A program made the translations under genes and the position numbers. Below, piece after piece: positions 16,404 through 25,379 of a stretch of DNA of 64,000 bases. Numbering within the stretch: the stretch's first letter is position 1; every line of letters begins with the position of its first letter. The notes beneath the pieces are model-generated. The model searched no databases and had not been told where the DNA came from. It saw nothing but the letters and a program-made list of their open reading frames with translations. This DNA comes from Marisimplicoccus sp965655775 (GTDB lineage: Bacteria; Bacteroidota; Bacteroidia; Flavobacteriales; Flavobacteriaceae): the NCBI GenBank assembly GCA_965655775.1, contig CBFHHV010000005.1:7293-71292 (forward strand). The letters run 5' to 3'.

Positions 16404-17446
16404 AAAAGAATGCAACCATAGTCTATTCAATTAAAAGAAGTTTTGTTAAATCTGACATTTCAATTTTAGAGGCGCTAGACTATAATGTTTTTCAGATACA
16501 ATCCACACCAAAGAAAACAATAGCATCGTTTATAATAAACAGGATAAAAGAAAAAATAAAGTCAATTTTTTATATTTCTAGGTCGAAAATAGTGATTATC
16601 TGGTTTAACGATTATCATGCGTTTATTCCGATTCTTTTTTCAAAGCTTTTTTTAAAAAAATCTGTTATTGTTGTAGGAGGATATGACGCTATAGTAGATG
16701 AGCAGAACAGGCATGGTCTATTCTTTAAAAAAGGGATTAGATCTAAGTTGGCAAAAATCAACTACAGTTTAGCTAGTGAAATCTGGGTAGTTCATAAATC
16801 TTTGGAAAAAGGATGTCGCTATGCTAAAGAGAAGTTTAATATAGTATCAGGAGTTAAGAGTTTTTTAGATACTAAAAAGCTTATAATTAAGGAAATCAAT
16901 ACAGGCTATGATACCAGGTTTTGGAACTATGATACGAACAATGAAAAGACTGGGGTATTGACAGCTGCCTTTTTTTCAGATGAAAGAGTTATAAATATTA
17001 AGGGTTTAAAAATTTTCAACAAGTTAGCATCCTTAATTCCACATATCTCTTTTACAATTGTTGGCGAAACAAAAATTCAAATTGAGGATTTCATAGATTT
17101 AAGTCCTAACATTGATGTAATTGGAGTTCAGACTAAAATCCAAATGAAAGACCTTTATCAAAAACATAAATTTTATTTTCAGGGATCACGATTAGAGGGA
17201 CTACCAAATTCAGTTTGTGAAGCTATGTTATGTGGTTGCCTTCCGATTGGCTCAAGAGTTTTTGGAATTCCAGATATAATTGGAAATACAGGAATTTTAT
17301 TTGACACTGAAACAGATTTAGCACTCGTTAAAGACTTTATGTTATCAGAGCTAGGAGAAAAAGAGTCAAAACGCGCAAGAAATAGGATAATATCACACTT
17401 TGATATATCAAGGCGTACAGAAAAAATAAAAGAAAATATTGATTAA
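16400..17446 (+). CDS. Glycosyltransferase, GT4-like
   Basis: 348 aa. GT-B fold transferase of the GT4 type: N-terminal acceptor domain, a central VVGGYDAIVDEQN segment, and the C-terminal nucleotide-sugar site with SRLEGLPNSVCEAMLCG (the E-x7-E-type motif). It likely adds a sugar to a surface polysaccharide or glycolipid. Initiates at TTG (16400) overlapping the GH3 stop as TTGA; no in-frame ATG lies near the conserved N-terminus. Ends overlapping the next ATG by 1 bp. Donor and acceptor are unknown. Confidence 0.82.
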   Translation: MKKNATIVYSIKRSFVKSDISILEALDYNVFQIQSTPKKTIASFIINRIKEKIKSIFYISRSKIVIIWFNDYHAFIPILFSKLFLKKSVIVVGGYDAIVDEQNRHGLFFKKGIRSKLAKINYSLASEIWVVHKSLEKGCRYAKEKFNIVSGVKSFLDTKKLIIKEINTGYDTRFWNYDTNNEKTGVLTAAFFSDERVINIKGLKIFNKLASLIPHISFTIVGETKIQIEDFIDLSPNIDVIGVQTKIQMKDLYQKHKFYFQGSRLEGLPNSVCEAMLCGCLPIGSRVFGIPDIIGNTGILFDTETDLALVKDFMLSELGEKESKRARNRIISHFDISRRTEKIKENID

Positions 17447-18378
17447 TGGAAATAGGGGTATTAGGCTTTAGTAAATCCAAAAATATAGGAGACTATATTC
17501 AAACAAAAGCTGTTATTGATATTTTAAATAAGCAAAACATTAAAATCCTAGAAAGAGAAAAGCTTAACAATTATAATGGACCGCCACTAAAAACAATAAT
17601 TAATGGTTGGTTTATGGAGAATCCAAAGAATTGGCCACCAAACAATAATATCAATCCATTATTTATATCTTTTCATATCAACCCCTCAATAGTAAAGACA
17701 TTTATTAACCATAAATCGATCGAGTATTTTAAAAAACACGAACCAATAGGATGTCGAGATTATTACACAAGGGATCTATTGGTTACAAATGGAATTAACG
17801 CCTATTTTTCATCATGTGTGACACTAGGGATAGAAAGAGAAAAATATCTTAAAAGACAAACACCAGGGGGTGTGCTTGTAATAGGAGCTTTTGACAGGCT
17901 TAAACCATATTTAGATTATAAATCTCCATTAAAATTTCTATTGTCTTTAATTAAATACCCTTTAAGAATTTTAAATTATAAAATAAAGCTGCAAAAATTT
18001 AATAGACATTTATACAAGCAAAAATTTGAAATAAAAAGTTATTCTCAAATAACTAAAAATTCAATTAATTCTCATTCTGAGGGGATAGCTCTGGCAGAAG
18101 AGATGCTTAATAAAATTGCTGAAAGTGATATAATAATTACATCCAGAATTCATGCTGCCTTGCCAGCCTTAGCAATGGGTTTGAAGGTTATATTTATTGA
18201 TGAGGGATTAGATCACACAAACCACAAGATGAGATTATCTGGCCTAAAACATTATTTTAAGACAGTACACTTTAAGGACTTTTTTATGATTAATTTAGAG
18301 GATGTTAAGAATATGGAAAACCATAATAACTACATCCAAAATATAAAGCAAACAATTAACAAATTTAAAACTCAATGA
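17446..18378 (+). CDS. Polysaccharide pyruvyl transferase family protein
   Basis: 310 aa, PF04230-type enzyme (CsaB/WcaK-like) that transfers pyruvate or related groups onto surface glycans. The N-terminus GVLGFSKSKNIGDYIQ is the typical (N)xGD start, and the C-terminal SRIHAALPALAMG motif is the family signature. Coupled to the GT4 gene (TAATG) and to purD (ATGA), so the glycan genes and purD are probably read from one mRNA. The glycan acceptor cannot be told from sequence. Confidence 0.82.
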   Translation: MEIGVLGFSKSKNIGDYIQTKAVIDILNKQNIKILEREKLNNYNGPPLKTIINGWFMENPKNWPPNNNINPLFISFHINPSIVKTFINHKSIEYFKKHEPIGCRDYYTRDLLVTNGINAYFSSCVTLGIEREKYLKRQTPGGVLVIGAFDRLKPYLDYKSPLKFLLSLIKYPLRILNYKIKLQKFNRHLYKQKFEIKSYSQITKNSINSHSEGIALAEEMLNKIAESDIIITSRIHAALPALAMGLKVIFIDEGLDHTNHKMRLSGLKHYFKTVHFKDFFMINLEDVKNMENHNNYIQNIKQTINKFKTQ

Positions 18379-19649
18379 ACATTCTAGTTATAGGCTCTGG
18401 CGGGCGAGAACATGCAATAATAACGAGTATTTCAAAAAGCGATAAATGTTCAAAAATTTATGCACTTCCAGGAAATGGAGGAACTGAGTTATTAGCAGAA
18501 AATATTGACGGAGATGTAAATGATTTTAAGTTTATTAAGAAAATCACATTAGAGCATAAAATCTCATTGGTGTTTGTTGGCCCAGAGGATCCAATAGTTA
18601 ATGGTATCTATGACTTCTTTAAATCTAATATTGAACTCAAGGATATAAAGATTATTGCCCCAAGTAAACAGGCGGGGCTTCTTGAAGGCAGTAAAGATTT
18701 TGCTAAAGATTTCATGGAAAAGTATAATATACCAACAGCAAAACATAAAACTTTTTCTGTTGACAATATAAATCAGGCAGACAATTTTTTAGAGAGTATG
18801 AACCCACCATATGTTTTAAAGGCAGATGGTTTAGCTGCAGGAAAAGGAGTTTTAATATTAAAAGATCTAAACGAGGCAAAATCAGAGTTACGAAATATGA
18901 TTTTAGATAGAAAATTTGGGGATTCATCTACTAAAGTAGTAATTGAGGAATTTCTTAATGGTATTGAACTTTCATGCTTTGTATTAACAGATGGTGAAAA
19001 TTATAAAGTTCTACCTTTTGCTAAAGACTATAAAAAGATAGGAGAAGGGGACAAGGGATTAAACACTGGCGGAATGGGCGCTGTTTCTCCAGTCCCTTTT
19101 CTTGATGATAAATTTTTATCTAAGATTCAAAATAAAATAATTAAACCAACAATTGAAGGTATTGTCAAGGAAAAGATGAAGTATAACGGCTTTGTTTTTA
19201 TAGGACTAATAAAAGTTAACGATGAGCCATATGTTATTGAATATAATGTAAGGATGGGAGATCCAGAGACAGAGGTTGTATTCCCTAGATTGAAAAACGA
19301 TCTACTTGAACTTTTTGATTCAATGGGGACGTCCAAATTCAAGGATATAAAATTAAAAATTAGTGAGAACCATGCTGCAACAGTTATATTAGTTTCAGGG
19401 GGTTATCCAGAGTCATATGAGAAAGGAAAAACTATAGAGGGCTTAAAAGACTTATCCGAAGTGTCTGTGTTTCATGCAGGAACTAAAAAAAAGAGTGATT
19501 CTTTTATAACGAGCGGCGGGAGAGTCTTAGCAATAACATCAATGGGAAATAATTTTGAATTAGCTCTTAAAAACTCGTACAATCAAATTAATAAAATAAA
19601 ATTTGATGGGATGAATTACAGAAAGGATATTGGTTTTGACTTACTTTAG
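18375..19649 (+). CDS. purD: Phosphoribosylamine--glycine ligase
   Basis: Second step of de novo purine synthesis: joins glycine to 5-phosphoribosylamine with ATP. 424 aa, normal length. Starts MNILVIGSGGREHAI, the family hallmark. ATP-grasp motifs include YVLKADGLAAGKGV, and the NTGGMGAVSP and YNVRMGDPETEVV signatures are complete. Start overlaps the pyruvyl transferase stop by 4 bp; the 3' end overlaps the oppositely oriented DUF6341 gene by 9 bp. Confidence 0.97.
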   Translation: MNILVIGSGGREHAIITSISKSDKCSKIYALPGNGGTELLAENIDGDVNDFKFIKKITLEHKISLVFVGPEDPIVNGIYDFFKSNIELKDIKIIAPSKQAGLLEGSKDFAKDFMEKYNIPTAKHKTFSVDNINQADNFLESMNPPYVLKADGLAAGKGVLILKDLNEAKSELRNMILDRKFGDSSTKVVIEEFLNGIELSCFVLTDGENYKVLPFAKDYKKIGEGDKGLNTGGMGAVSPVPFLDDKFLSKIQNKIIKPTIEGIVKEKMKYNGFVFIGLIKVNDEPYVIEYNVRMGDPETEVVFPRLKNDLLELFDSMGTSKFKDIKLKISENHAATVILVSGGYPESYEKGKTIEGLKDLSEVSVFHAGTKKKSDSFITSGGRVLAITSMGNNFELALKNSYNQINKIKFDGMNYRKDIGFDLL

Positions 19650-19874
19650 AAAAGAATGAGAAGTAATATCATTGTTTTCCTCATCATTGTCATCAAACTC
19701 TTTCAATTTCTTCAGCCAATAAGCAGCACCTGCTATTCCGATTAATATAAAAGACCAACTTACAATATTTGCAAGATACCAACTGTCAAGCTGAATGGTT
19801 CTTAGAAGATCAAAGGGGAAGAAAAGAACTTCTTTGAAAAGCCAAGAAAGAGAGTAGAAAAAATCTTTAACCAT
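19641..19874 (-). CDS. Small membrane protein, DUF6341-like
   Basis: 77 aa. One clear membrane helix (about 34-54, ANIVSWSFILIGIAGAAYWL) and an acidic C-terminus (DDNDEENND). It matches my memory of the DUF6341 family that sits between purD and DUF6427 in flavobacteria. Function unknown. Convergent with purD (9 bp overlap) and divergent from the DUF6427 gene; a TAATTTTG -7 box lies 16 nt upstream of its ATG at 19891-19898. Confidence 0.68.
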   Translation of the reverse strand: MVKDFFYSLSWLFKEVLFFPFDLLRTIQLDSWYLANIVSWSFILIGIAGAAYWLKKLKEFDDNDEENNDITSHSFLK

Positions 19875-19890
19875 GATTAAATTTATTGAA

Positions 19891-19898
19891 CAAAATTA
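19891..19898 (-). promoter_or_regulatory. -7 box (TAATTTTG) for the DUF6341-like gene
   Basis: Exact TAnnTTTG on the minus strand, 16 nt before the ATG at 19874. Confidence 0.4.
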
Positions 19899-19910
19899 AT
19901 ACATTGAAGT

Positions 19911-20858
19911 ATGATTGCAAAGGTATTTCAAAAATTTTCTTTTACTTCAGCAGGAACCTCCTCATTGCTTCTATTAGTAGTTACATATTATTACTTAACA
20001 CTTGAAATAAAATGGTCTTTTGTAGAATCAAAAATTTTAAATGGAGTATTAATATACGGAGCATTAATGTTTTCAAACTATGCCATTGATACAGTAACTA
20101 GACAGCTTACACTTGAAAGGTCAAACAGGAATGCATACCATTTATTATTGTACCCATTAGTTGTTATTTGTTATCCAATTGAATCGGTCGATTTAAAATT
20201 TATATTATCGTCAACTGCTATATGGGCAGCATGGAGAAACATGAGAATATTTTTAGAGCTAACAAACAATACAAAAAGAATTAAAAGATTATTTGATGCA
20301 ATGGTTCTCCTAAGCCTTTCCTCTTTGATAATTTTGGATAACCTAATTATTTTTTTCTACCCTTTACTAGTTTTACTTACAACAAATATTAAGAGAGATT
20401 TAAAACATTTTATAATACTTTTTGTGACGCCACTTATTATTTTACCCACAGCACATGTGCTTTTATCTTTTTTATCATTAGATGTTTATTTATTTAGTTC
20501 ATACTTTTTTGCAGATCAATCTCAAGTGATAGAAGAGCACAACTTTAATCTAACATATTCTTATGTCCCAATATTTATTGTGTTTGTCTTATATGTAATT
20601 TCAGTTATAATTAAATTCATAATAACCTACAGCTTGACAAGAAGAATTCTTGATATTGTAGGTGTATTGTTTATTGTATTAACTTCCTTATTCTTTTCCA
20701 TGGATCATCAACTCAGTGGTTCAGAGTTTCATTATCTATCCCTACCTCTTGTTTATATGATATCTCAAATTTTTGTAAAAAAAATAAAGAGTTTATATGT
20801 AAACTTTATCTTTGTATTGTTGCTTGCATCGATAGTAACTTTTAAATTTTTAATATGA
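19911..20858 (+). CDS. Polytopic membrane protein, DUF6427-like
   Basis: 315 aa, very hydrophobic, with about eight to nine predicted membrane helices and few charged loops (for example RQLTLERSNRN near 64-74). Resembles the flavobacterial DUF6427 family; no catalytic motif is visible. Overlaps the DUF4254 gene by 4 bp (ATGA), and with DUF4254 and GT9 forms a co-directional block. An envelope-glycan role is inferred only from the GT9 neighbour. Confidence 0.68.
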   Translation: MIAKVFQKFSFTSAGTSSLLLLVVTYYYLTLEIKWSFVESKILNGVLIYGALMFSNYAIDTVTRQLTLERSNRNAYHLLLYPLVVICYPIESVDLKFILSSTAIWAAWRNMRIFLELTNNTKRIKRLFDAMVLLSLSSLIILDNLIIFFYPLLVLLTTNIKRDLKHFIILFVTPLIILPTAHVLLSFLSLDVYLFSSYFFADQSQVIEEHNFNLTYSYVPIFIVFVLYVISVIIKFIITYSLTRRILDIVGVLFIVLTSLFFSMDHQLSGSEFHYLSLPLVYMISQIFVKKIKSLYVNFIFVLLLASIVTFKFLI

Positions 20859-21484
20859 CAAAAACCGCAATAAGCTCACTTGCCATCAAAGTATTTGAAA
20901 AATCTGTAGATGATTATCATGTTCACGATGATATTAACAGAGCAGCTTCTAATCCATATGAGAAAAACGATTTTGAACATTTGCTATATGAAAAGAATTG
21001 GATTGATACTGTTCAGTGGCACTATGAAGATATTATAAGAGACCCAGATATAAACCCTCAGGAGGGTATGAAGCTCAAGAGACTTATTGACAGTTCTAAC
21101 CAAAATAGAACGGAGATGGTTGAATACATAGACTCCTATTTTTTAAAATTATATTCTAATGTCAATCCAAAAACTGATGCAAAAGTAAATACTGAAAGTC
21201 CTGCCTGGGCTTTAGACAGGCTATCTATATTAATTTTAAAAATATATCATATGAAAGAGGAGTCCGAAAGAGAAGATGTTTCACATGATCATAGAAATAA
21301 TTGTCAAAAAAAACTGGATGTTCTAATTGAACAGCGAGAAGATCTTTCAGAATCAATAGATCAATTATTAATCGATTTATCAACAGGCGACAAGAAAATG
21401 AGAGTTTATAAGCAAATGAAAATGTATAATGATGAATCATTGAACCCTGTTTTGTATAAAAAAGATGATTCAGCAAAAGGATAA
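20855..21484 (+). CDS. DUF4254 domain-containing protein
   Basis: 209 aa, mainly helical and cytoplasmic, with a charged C-terminal coiled-coil (about 140-190). The segments WHYEDIIRDPDI and LKRLIDSSNQNRTEMVEYID match the DUF4254 family, typically next to a heptosyltransferase-like GT9 gene. Function unknown. Overlaps DUF6427 by 4 bp and GT9 by 20 bp. Confidence 0.78.
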   Translation: MTKTAISSLAIKVFEKSVDDYHVHDDINRAASNPYEKNDFEHLLYEKNWIDTVQWHYEDIIRDPDINPQEGMKLKRLIDSSNQNRTEMVEYIDSYFLKLYSNVNPKTDAKVNTESPAWALDRLSILILKIYHMKEESEREDVSHDHRNNCQKKLDVLIEQREDLSESIDQLLIDLSTGDKKMRVYKQMKMYNDESLNPVLYKKDDSAKG

Positions 21485-22532
21485 ATCTGTTTTAGTTTAT
21501 AGGTTCTCTGCTCTAGGTGATATAGCCATGATAATACCGGTATTAAGATCTTTTTTTAAAACTTATCCAGATCAAAAAATAATATTTGTTTCAAGAAATT
21601 ATGCAAAGCCACTTTTTGAGGAATTTGATAATTTAGAATTTATTGGCGTAGATTTTGATGACAAATACAGTGGCATAAAAGGGTTAATAAGGCTATTTAA
21701 AATACTAAGAAAAAAAAATGTCAAGTCAATTGCAGACCTGCATAATGTTTTAAGAACAAAAGTTCTAAATTTTTTGTTCAAACTATCTTTAAAAAAAGTT
21801 CAGTCTATTGACAAGGGAAGAGCGGATCGTAAAAAGTTAACACGGAAAAAAAATAAAATATTTAAACCCTTAACACCAATTCAATACAGGTATTGTGATG
21901 TTTTTAGAAGATTAGGGTTTCCAGTTGATTTAGTTAATCATGAGTATCCAGTAAAACCATATTTACACAATAATACTGAAGAACAAAAACTTCTTTCTTT
22001 TAGCGAAAACAAAAAGATTATAGGCATTGCTCCTTTTGCATCATTTGAGGGAAAAAGTTACCCCCTCGACCTAATGCAAAATGTAATTGCATATCTTCAA
22101 AAGAATTACAGCGTCTATCTTTTTGGAGGCGGAGAAAATGAGTTAAAACAAATAGAAATCTGGGATAAAGCATACGAAAATGTTTATGATGTTTCAAAGC
22201 GATTCAGTTTATCTCAACAAATAAACATTATTAATTATATTGATCTTATGATTTCAATGGACTCAGCAAATGGTCATCTTGCAGCTAATTGTGGAATTCC
22301 AGTATTGACAATATGGGGAATGACACACCCATTTTGCGGATTTACACCATTTGACCAACCTACAGAAAATTCACTAATGATTGACAGGAATTTATATCCA
22401 GAAATTCCAACCTCAATATTTGGTAATAAAATTCCAAAAGGCTATGAGAGTGCTTTTAGATCTATTGAACCAAAAGAAATAATAGAGAGAGCATTAAATA
22501 TGCTAGAGGATACTATACCTCATCATAATTAA
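21465..22532 (+). CDS. Glycosyltransferase family 9 (heptosyltransferase-like)
   Basis: 355 aa GT-B enzyme like the LPS heptosyltransferases WaaC/WaaF/RfaQ. N-terminal VLVYRFSALGDIAMIIPVL is the GT9 signature. The C-terminal donor site has SMDSANGHLAANCGIPVLTIWG. It probably adds a sugar to lipid A core or another envelope glycan at the inner face of the cytoplasmic membrane. The start overlaps DUF4254 by 20 bp; the 3' end overlaps the convergent ferredoxin by 20 bp. Confidence 0.88.
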   Translation: MIQQKDKSVLVYRFSALGDIAMIIPVLRSFFKTYPDQKIIFVSRNYAKPLFEEFDNLEFIGVDFDDKYSGIKGLIRLFKILRKKNVKSIADLHNVLRTKVLNFLFKLSLKKVQSIDKGRADRKKLTRKKNKIFKPLTPIQYRYCDVFRRLGFPVDLVNHEYPVKPYLHNNTEEQKLLSFSENKKIIGIAPFASFEGKSYPLDLMQNVIAYLQKNYSVYLFGGGENELKQIEIWDKAYENVYDVSKRFSLSQQINIINYIDLMISMDSANGHLAANCGIPVLTIWGMTHPFCGFTPFDQPTENSLMIDRNLYPEIPTSIFGNKIPKGYESAFRSIEPKEIIERALNMLEDTIPHHN

Positions 22533-22800
22533 CTTCAACCTCATCAGAAGTTGGCCTTGCCTGGCAAGTCAATATATATCCATCTTCAACTTCATCATCT
22601 GTAAGAATCTGATTGTTATCCATTTCTACAGACCCTTTACTTAACTTAGCTAAACATGTGCTGCAGATTCCACCCTGACATGAATAAGGAGCGTCAATAT
22701 CATTTTCAAGAGCAAGATCTAGAATAGTTTTATCATCTACCATTTCTAGACTATATTCCACATCATCACAAATAATTTTAATTCTTTTTGACATATACAC
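22513..22800 (-). CDS. 2Fe-2S ferredoxin
   Basis: 95 aa plant-type ferredoxin. The cluster ligands are Cys41, Cys46 and Cys49 (CQGGICSTC) and Cys79 (LTCQ), the C-x4-C-x2-C-xn-C pattern. It resembles the C-terminal ferredoxin domain of PaaE-type reductases but is a stand-alone protein. It carries electrons in the cytosol; the partner is not evident from neighbours. Start could be the first ATG (22800) or the second (22794). Convergent with GT9, divergent from bactofilin. Confidence 0.88.
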   Translation of the reverse strand: MYMSKRIKIICDDVEYSLEMVDDKTILDLALENDIDAPYSCQGGICSTCLAKLSKGSVEMDNNQILTDDEVEDGYILTCQARPTSDEVEVNYDEV

Positions 22801-22811
22801 ATTGATTATCA

Positions 22812-22870
22812 GGGCAATATTACTAATAAATTAACTAATTATTAAAAATAAAATTGTAGATTTATTGCCC
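22812..22870. repeat. 8-bp inverted repeat in the ferredoxin/bactofilin gap
   Basis: GGGCAATA at 22812-22819 and its complement TATTGCCC at 22863-22870, separated by 43 bp of AT-rich DNA. It could be a paired operator for the divergent genes or chance; the G/C content of the arms stands out from the surrounding sequence. Confidence 0.35.
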
Positions 22871-22877
22871 AATTTTT

Positions 22878-23285
22878 ATGAAAATGAAAAATTACGATTT
22901 ATCAGCTAGCTGTAATACCATTGAAAAAAACACCAACTTCGTAGGTGATTTTAACTCGGAGTCTGACTTTAGAGTTGATGGCTCTTTTGAGGGAAATATT
23001 GAAACTAAAGGAAAAGTGGTTATTGGAAAAAACGGAAATATTAATGGAACAATTGTATGTTCATGTGCTGACATTGAAGGTAAATTTAAAGGAACTATTC
23101 ATGTTGACGATTTACTTTCAATTAGATCTTCAGGTGAGGTCCATGGGGATGTTGTCATGTCAAAGTTGATTGTTGAGTCAGGTGCAATTTTTAATGCAAA
23201 GTCCTCTATGCAAAATGACGCAGCTGATATAGCGCCGCTGAAAAAGATTACAAACTTCAATAATCCTCGTGAAAAAACAGCCTAA
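22878..23285 (+). CDS. Bactofilin (polymer-forming cytoskeletal protein)
   Basis: 135 aa. The central part is a repetitive right-handed beta-helix with G-x-I/V repeats (VDGSFEGNIETKGKVVIG, GNINGTIVCSCADIEGKFKG, GEVHGDVVMSKLIVESGA), the bactofilin pattern. These proteins self-assemble into filaments at the membrane and guide local cell-wall work. The N-terminus (about 1-20) is unstructured, as usual. It overlaps the AtpZ-like gene by 17 bp and precedes the ATP synthase block, an order I recall in flavobacteria. Confidence 0.87.
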   Translation: MKMKNYDLSASCNTIEKNTNFVGDFNSESDFRVDGSFEGNIETKGKVVIGKNGNINGTIVCSCADIEGKFKGTIHVDDLLSIRSSGEVHGDVVMSKLIVESGAIFNAKSSMQNDAADIAPLKKITNFNNPREKTA

Positions 23286-23472
23286 ACCCTGGCTTATATT
23301 TTCTGGTTTATTTTTTCAAATTGCAATAGTAATGTTTGTTTTGACAAGGCTAGGAAAGTATGCTGATTCTTACTTTCAAAACGAATCGAATCAATTTACT
23401 CTTACCTTATCTCTATTGGGAATAATCTTGATAATTTATTTAATAATTTCTCAGACAAAAAATTTAAAATAA
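23269..23472 (+). CDS. AtpZ/AtpI-like F0F1-ATPase assembly protein
   Basis: 67 aa with two membrane helices (about 8-28 and 42-62) and a basic N-terminus. Size, topology and location just before atpB match AtpZ/AtpI proteins that help assemble the c-ring or carry cations. GTG start inside the end of the bactofilin gene. Assignment rests on context as much as sequence. Confidence 0.7.
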   Translation: MKKQPKPWLIFSGLFFQIAIVMFVLTRLGKYADSYFQNESNQFTLTLSLLGIILIIYLIISQTKNLK

Positions 23473-23521
23473 CTTTTTAAATTTTGACCTCAAATGATTT
23501 TATAAATATGTATTTATATAT

Positions 23522-23529
23522 TACATTTG
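23522..23529 (+). promoter_or_regulatory. -7 box (TACATTTG) for the ATP synthase block
   Basis: Exact TAnnTTTG, 31 nt before the atpB ATG, in the 88-bp gap after the AtpZ-like gene. Confidence 0.45.
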
Positions 23530-23560
23530 TCGCGCAAAACTTAATCTACTTAGTTTAAGC

Positions 23561-24631
23561 ATGATATATAATAAGAGCAGATATTTTTTTCTTTCTATAT
23601 TAATTTTGTCTGCCTCATTTCTTGATGCAAAAGAAGAAGAAAAAGAGCTGACTCTTCAGGAAGAAATCACTGAGTATATATATCATCATGTACAAGATTC
23701 TCATGACTTTTCACTTTTCTCAACCAAGGATAAAAAAACTGGTAAAAAAAAGTATTATGGATTCCCACTTCCAGTTATATTGATTGATGACGGTGTAAAG
23801 TTTTTTATGTCTTCCAAGCTAGACCACGGAAAAAAAGTGGTTAACGCTAATGGGAAATATTACAAACTCTATCATGGCAAAATTTATGAAACAAATTCAG
23901 AGGGATATATTTCATACGATGAAGAGGGAAATGTAACAAACGCAATGCCTCTTGATATGTCTATTACAAAGAGTGTTTTCTCAATCTTGTTAATCTCAGC
24001 ATTAATGTTTTGGTTATTTACTTCTTTAGCTAAATCTTACAGAGAGAATAATCAAATTGCATCTGGAGTAGGCAGGTTTTTCGAACCAATTGTTTTACTA
24101 ATTAGAGATGAAATTGCAATTCCAAGTATAGGTGAACATCATTACAAAAAGTACATGAGCTTTTTACTTACATTGTTCTTTTTCATATGGTTTTTAAACC
24201 TATTAGGTTTAAGTCCACTAGGAGTTAATGTAACGGGTAATATAGCTGTAACATTTGGACTAGCATTAATAACTTTTTTGATTACGAACCTAACAGCAAA
24301 TAAAACATATTGGAAACACATTTTTTGGATGCCAGGTGTTCCAGTATGGTTAAAACCTCTTTTGGCACCAATTGAACTTTTGGGAGTATTTATTAAACCT
24401 TTTTCATTAATGATAAGGTTATATGCAAATATTCTTGCAGGTCATATAGTACTTTACAGCTTGATAGGATTAATTTTTATTTTTAAGAATTTAGTCGGTT
24501 CTAGCTTATCACTTGTCCTTGTTTTCTTTATTTCAATAATTGAAGTTTTAGTAGCCTTACTCCAAGCGTATATCTTTACTCTTTTGTCAGCCCTATACTT
24601 TGGTTTTGCAGTTCAGGAGGACGATCATTAA
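23561..24631 (+). CDS. atpB: F0F1 ATP synthase subunit a
   Basis: 356 aa. Longer than the E. coli protein because of a signal-peptide-like N-terminus (about 1-22, ending FLDAKE) and a soluble segment (about 25-140), a feature of Bacteroidota subunit a. Five to six membrane helices follow. The essential Arg is in IRLYANILAGH. It forms the proton half-channels against the c-ring in the cytoplasmic membrane. First gene of the atpB-E-F-H-A-G block. Confidence 0.95.
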   Translation: MIYNKSRYFFLSILILSASFLDAKEEEKELTLQEEITEYIYHHVQDSHDFSLFSTKDKKTGKKKYYGFPLPVILIDDGVKFFMSSKLDHGKKVVNANGKYYKLYHGKIYETNSEGYISYDEEGNVTNAMPLDMSITKSVFSILLISALMFWLFTSLAKSYRENNQIASGVGRFFEPIVLLIRDEIAIPSIGEHHYKKYMSFLLTLFFFIWFLNLLGLSPLGVNVTGNIAVTFGLALITFLITNLTANKTYWKHIFWMPGVPVWLKPLLAPIELLGVFIKPFSLMIRLYANILAGHIVLYSLIGLIFIFKNLVGSSLSLVLVFFISIIEVLVALLQAYIFTLLSALYFGFAVQEDDH

Positions 24632-24666
24632 CTTTAAAAATAAATGTATAATTAAAATAAATAAAA

Positions 24667-24861
24667 ATGGAAATACCTAAAATAGTCGGAGCAGGACTTG
24701 TAATTATCGGAACAGGAATCGGTATCGGTCTTATTGGTCGTGGTGCAATGGATGCAATTGGTAGACAACCTGATGCATCTAACAAAATTCTTGTGGCAGC
24801 AATTGTTATTGCAGCTCTTGTTGAGGGGATAGCTTTCGCAGCTTTATTCGCAGTTAACTAA
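24667..24861 (+). CDS. atpE: F0F1 ATP synthase subunit c
   Basis: 64 aa two-helix proteolipid of the rotor ring. Helix 1 is glycine-rich (IIGTGIGIGLIG), the loop is GRQP, and the ion-carrying carboxylate is Glu53 in helix 2 (AALVEGIAFAALF). Residue 54 is Gly, not the Ser/Thr of Na+-binding c-subunits, so proton coupling is more likely. It lies 35 bp after atpB. Confidence 0.96.
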   Translation: MEIPKIVGAGLVIIGTGIGIGLIGRGAMDAIGRQPDASNKILVAAIVIAALVEGIAFAALFAVN

Positions 24862-24873
24862 TTAAATTAGTTT

Positions 24874-25377
24874 ATGGAAAAATTAATAAGTGAATTTTCA
24901 TCTGGTCTTTTTTTCTGGCAGACGTTAATATTCGTTACCCTAATTTTCTTGTTAAGAAAATTTGCTTGGAAACCAATATTGGACACCATTAATGAAAGAG
25001 AGAAATCTATTAGAGATTCTTTAAATTCTGCTAAAGAGGCAAAGAAGGATATGGAAAATCTTCAAGCCGAGAATAAAAAAATTCTACAAGAAGCTAGAGC
25101 TGAGAGTGATGCTATGATTAATCAAGCTAAGCAATCAGGGAAGGAGCTTGTGGAGAAAGCAAAATCTGATGCACGCTTGGAAGCTGAAAAAATTTTAGCA
25201 CAAGCTCGTATTTCAATCGAGAATGAGAAAAGATCAGCAATGAATGAAATCAAAAATCAAGTTGCAGATCTTTCTATTGATATTGCATCTAAAGTTTTAG
25301 AGCAAGAGCTTGATGATAACAAAAAACATCAAGATTATATAAATAAGTTATTAAAAGAGAAAAAATTTGACTTGTAA
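24874..25377 (+). CDS. atpF: F0F1 ATP synthase subunit b
   Basis: 167 aa peripheral stalk subunit. N-terminal membrane helix (about 12-30, FFWQTLIFVTLIFLL), then the RKFAWKPIL junction and a long Glu/Lys/Ala-rich helix that dimerises and reaches the F1 head. Standard length. 12 bp after atpE, 2 bp before atpH. Confidence 0.95.
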   Translation: MEKLISEFSSGLFFWQTLIFVTLIFLLRKFAWKPILDTINEREKSIRDSLNSAKEAKKDMENLQAENKKILQEARAESDAMINQAKQSGKELVEKAKSDARLEAEKILAQARISIENEKRSAMNEIKNQVADLSIDIASKVLEQELDDNKKHQDYINKLLKEKKFDL

Positions 25378-25379
25378 TC

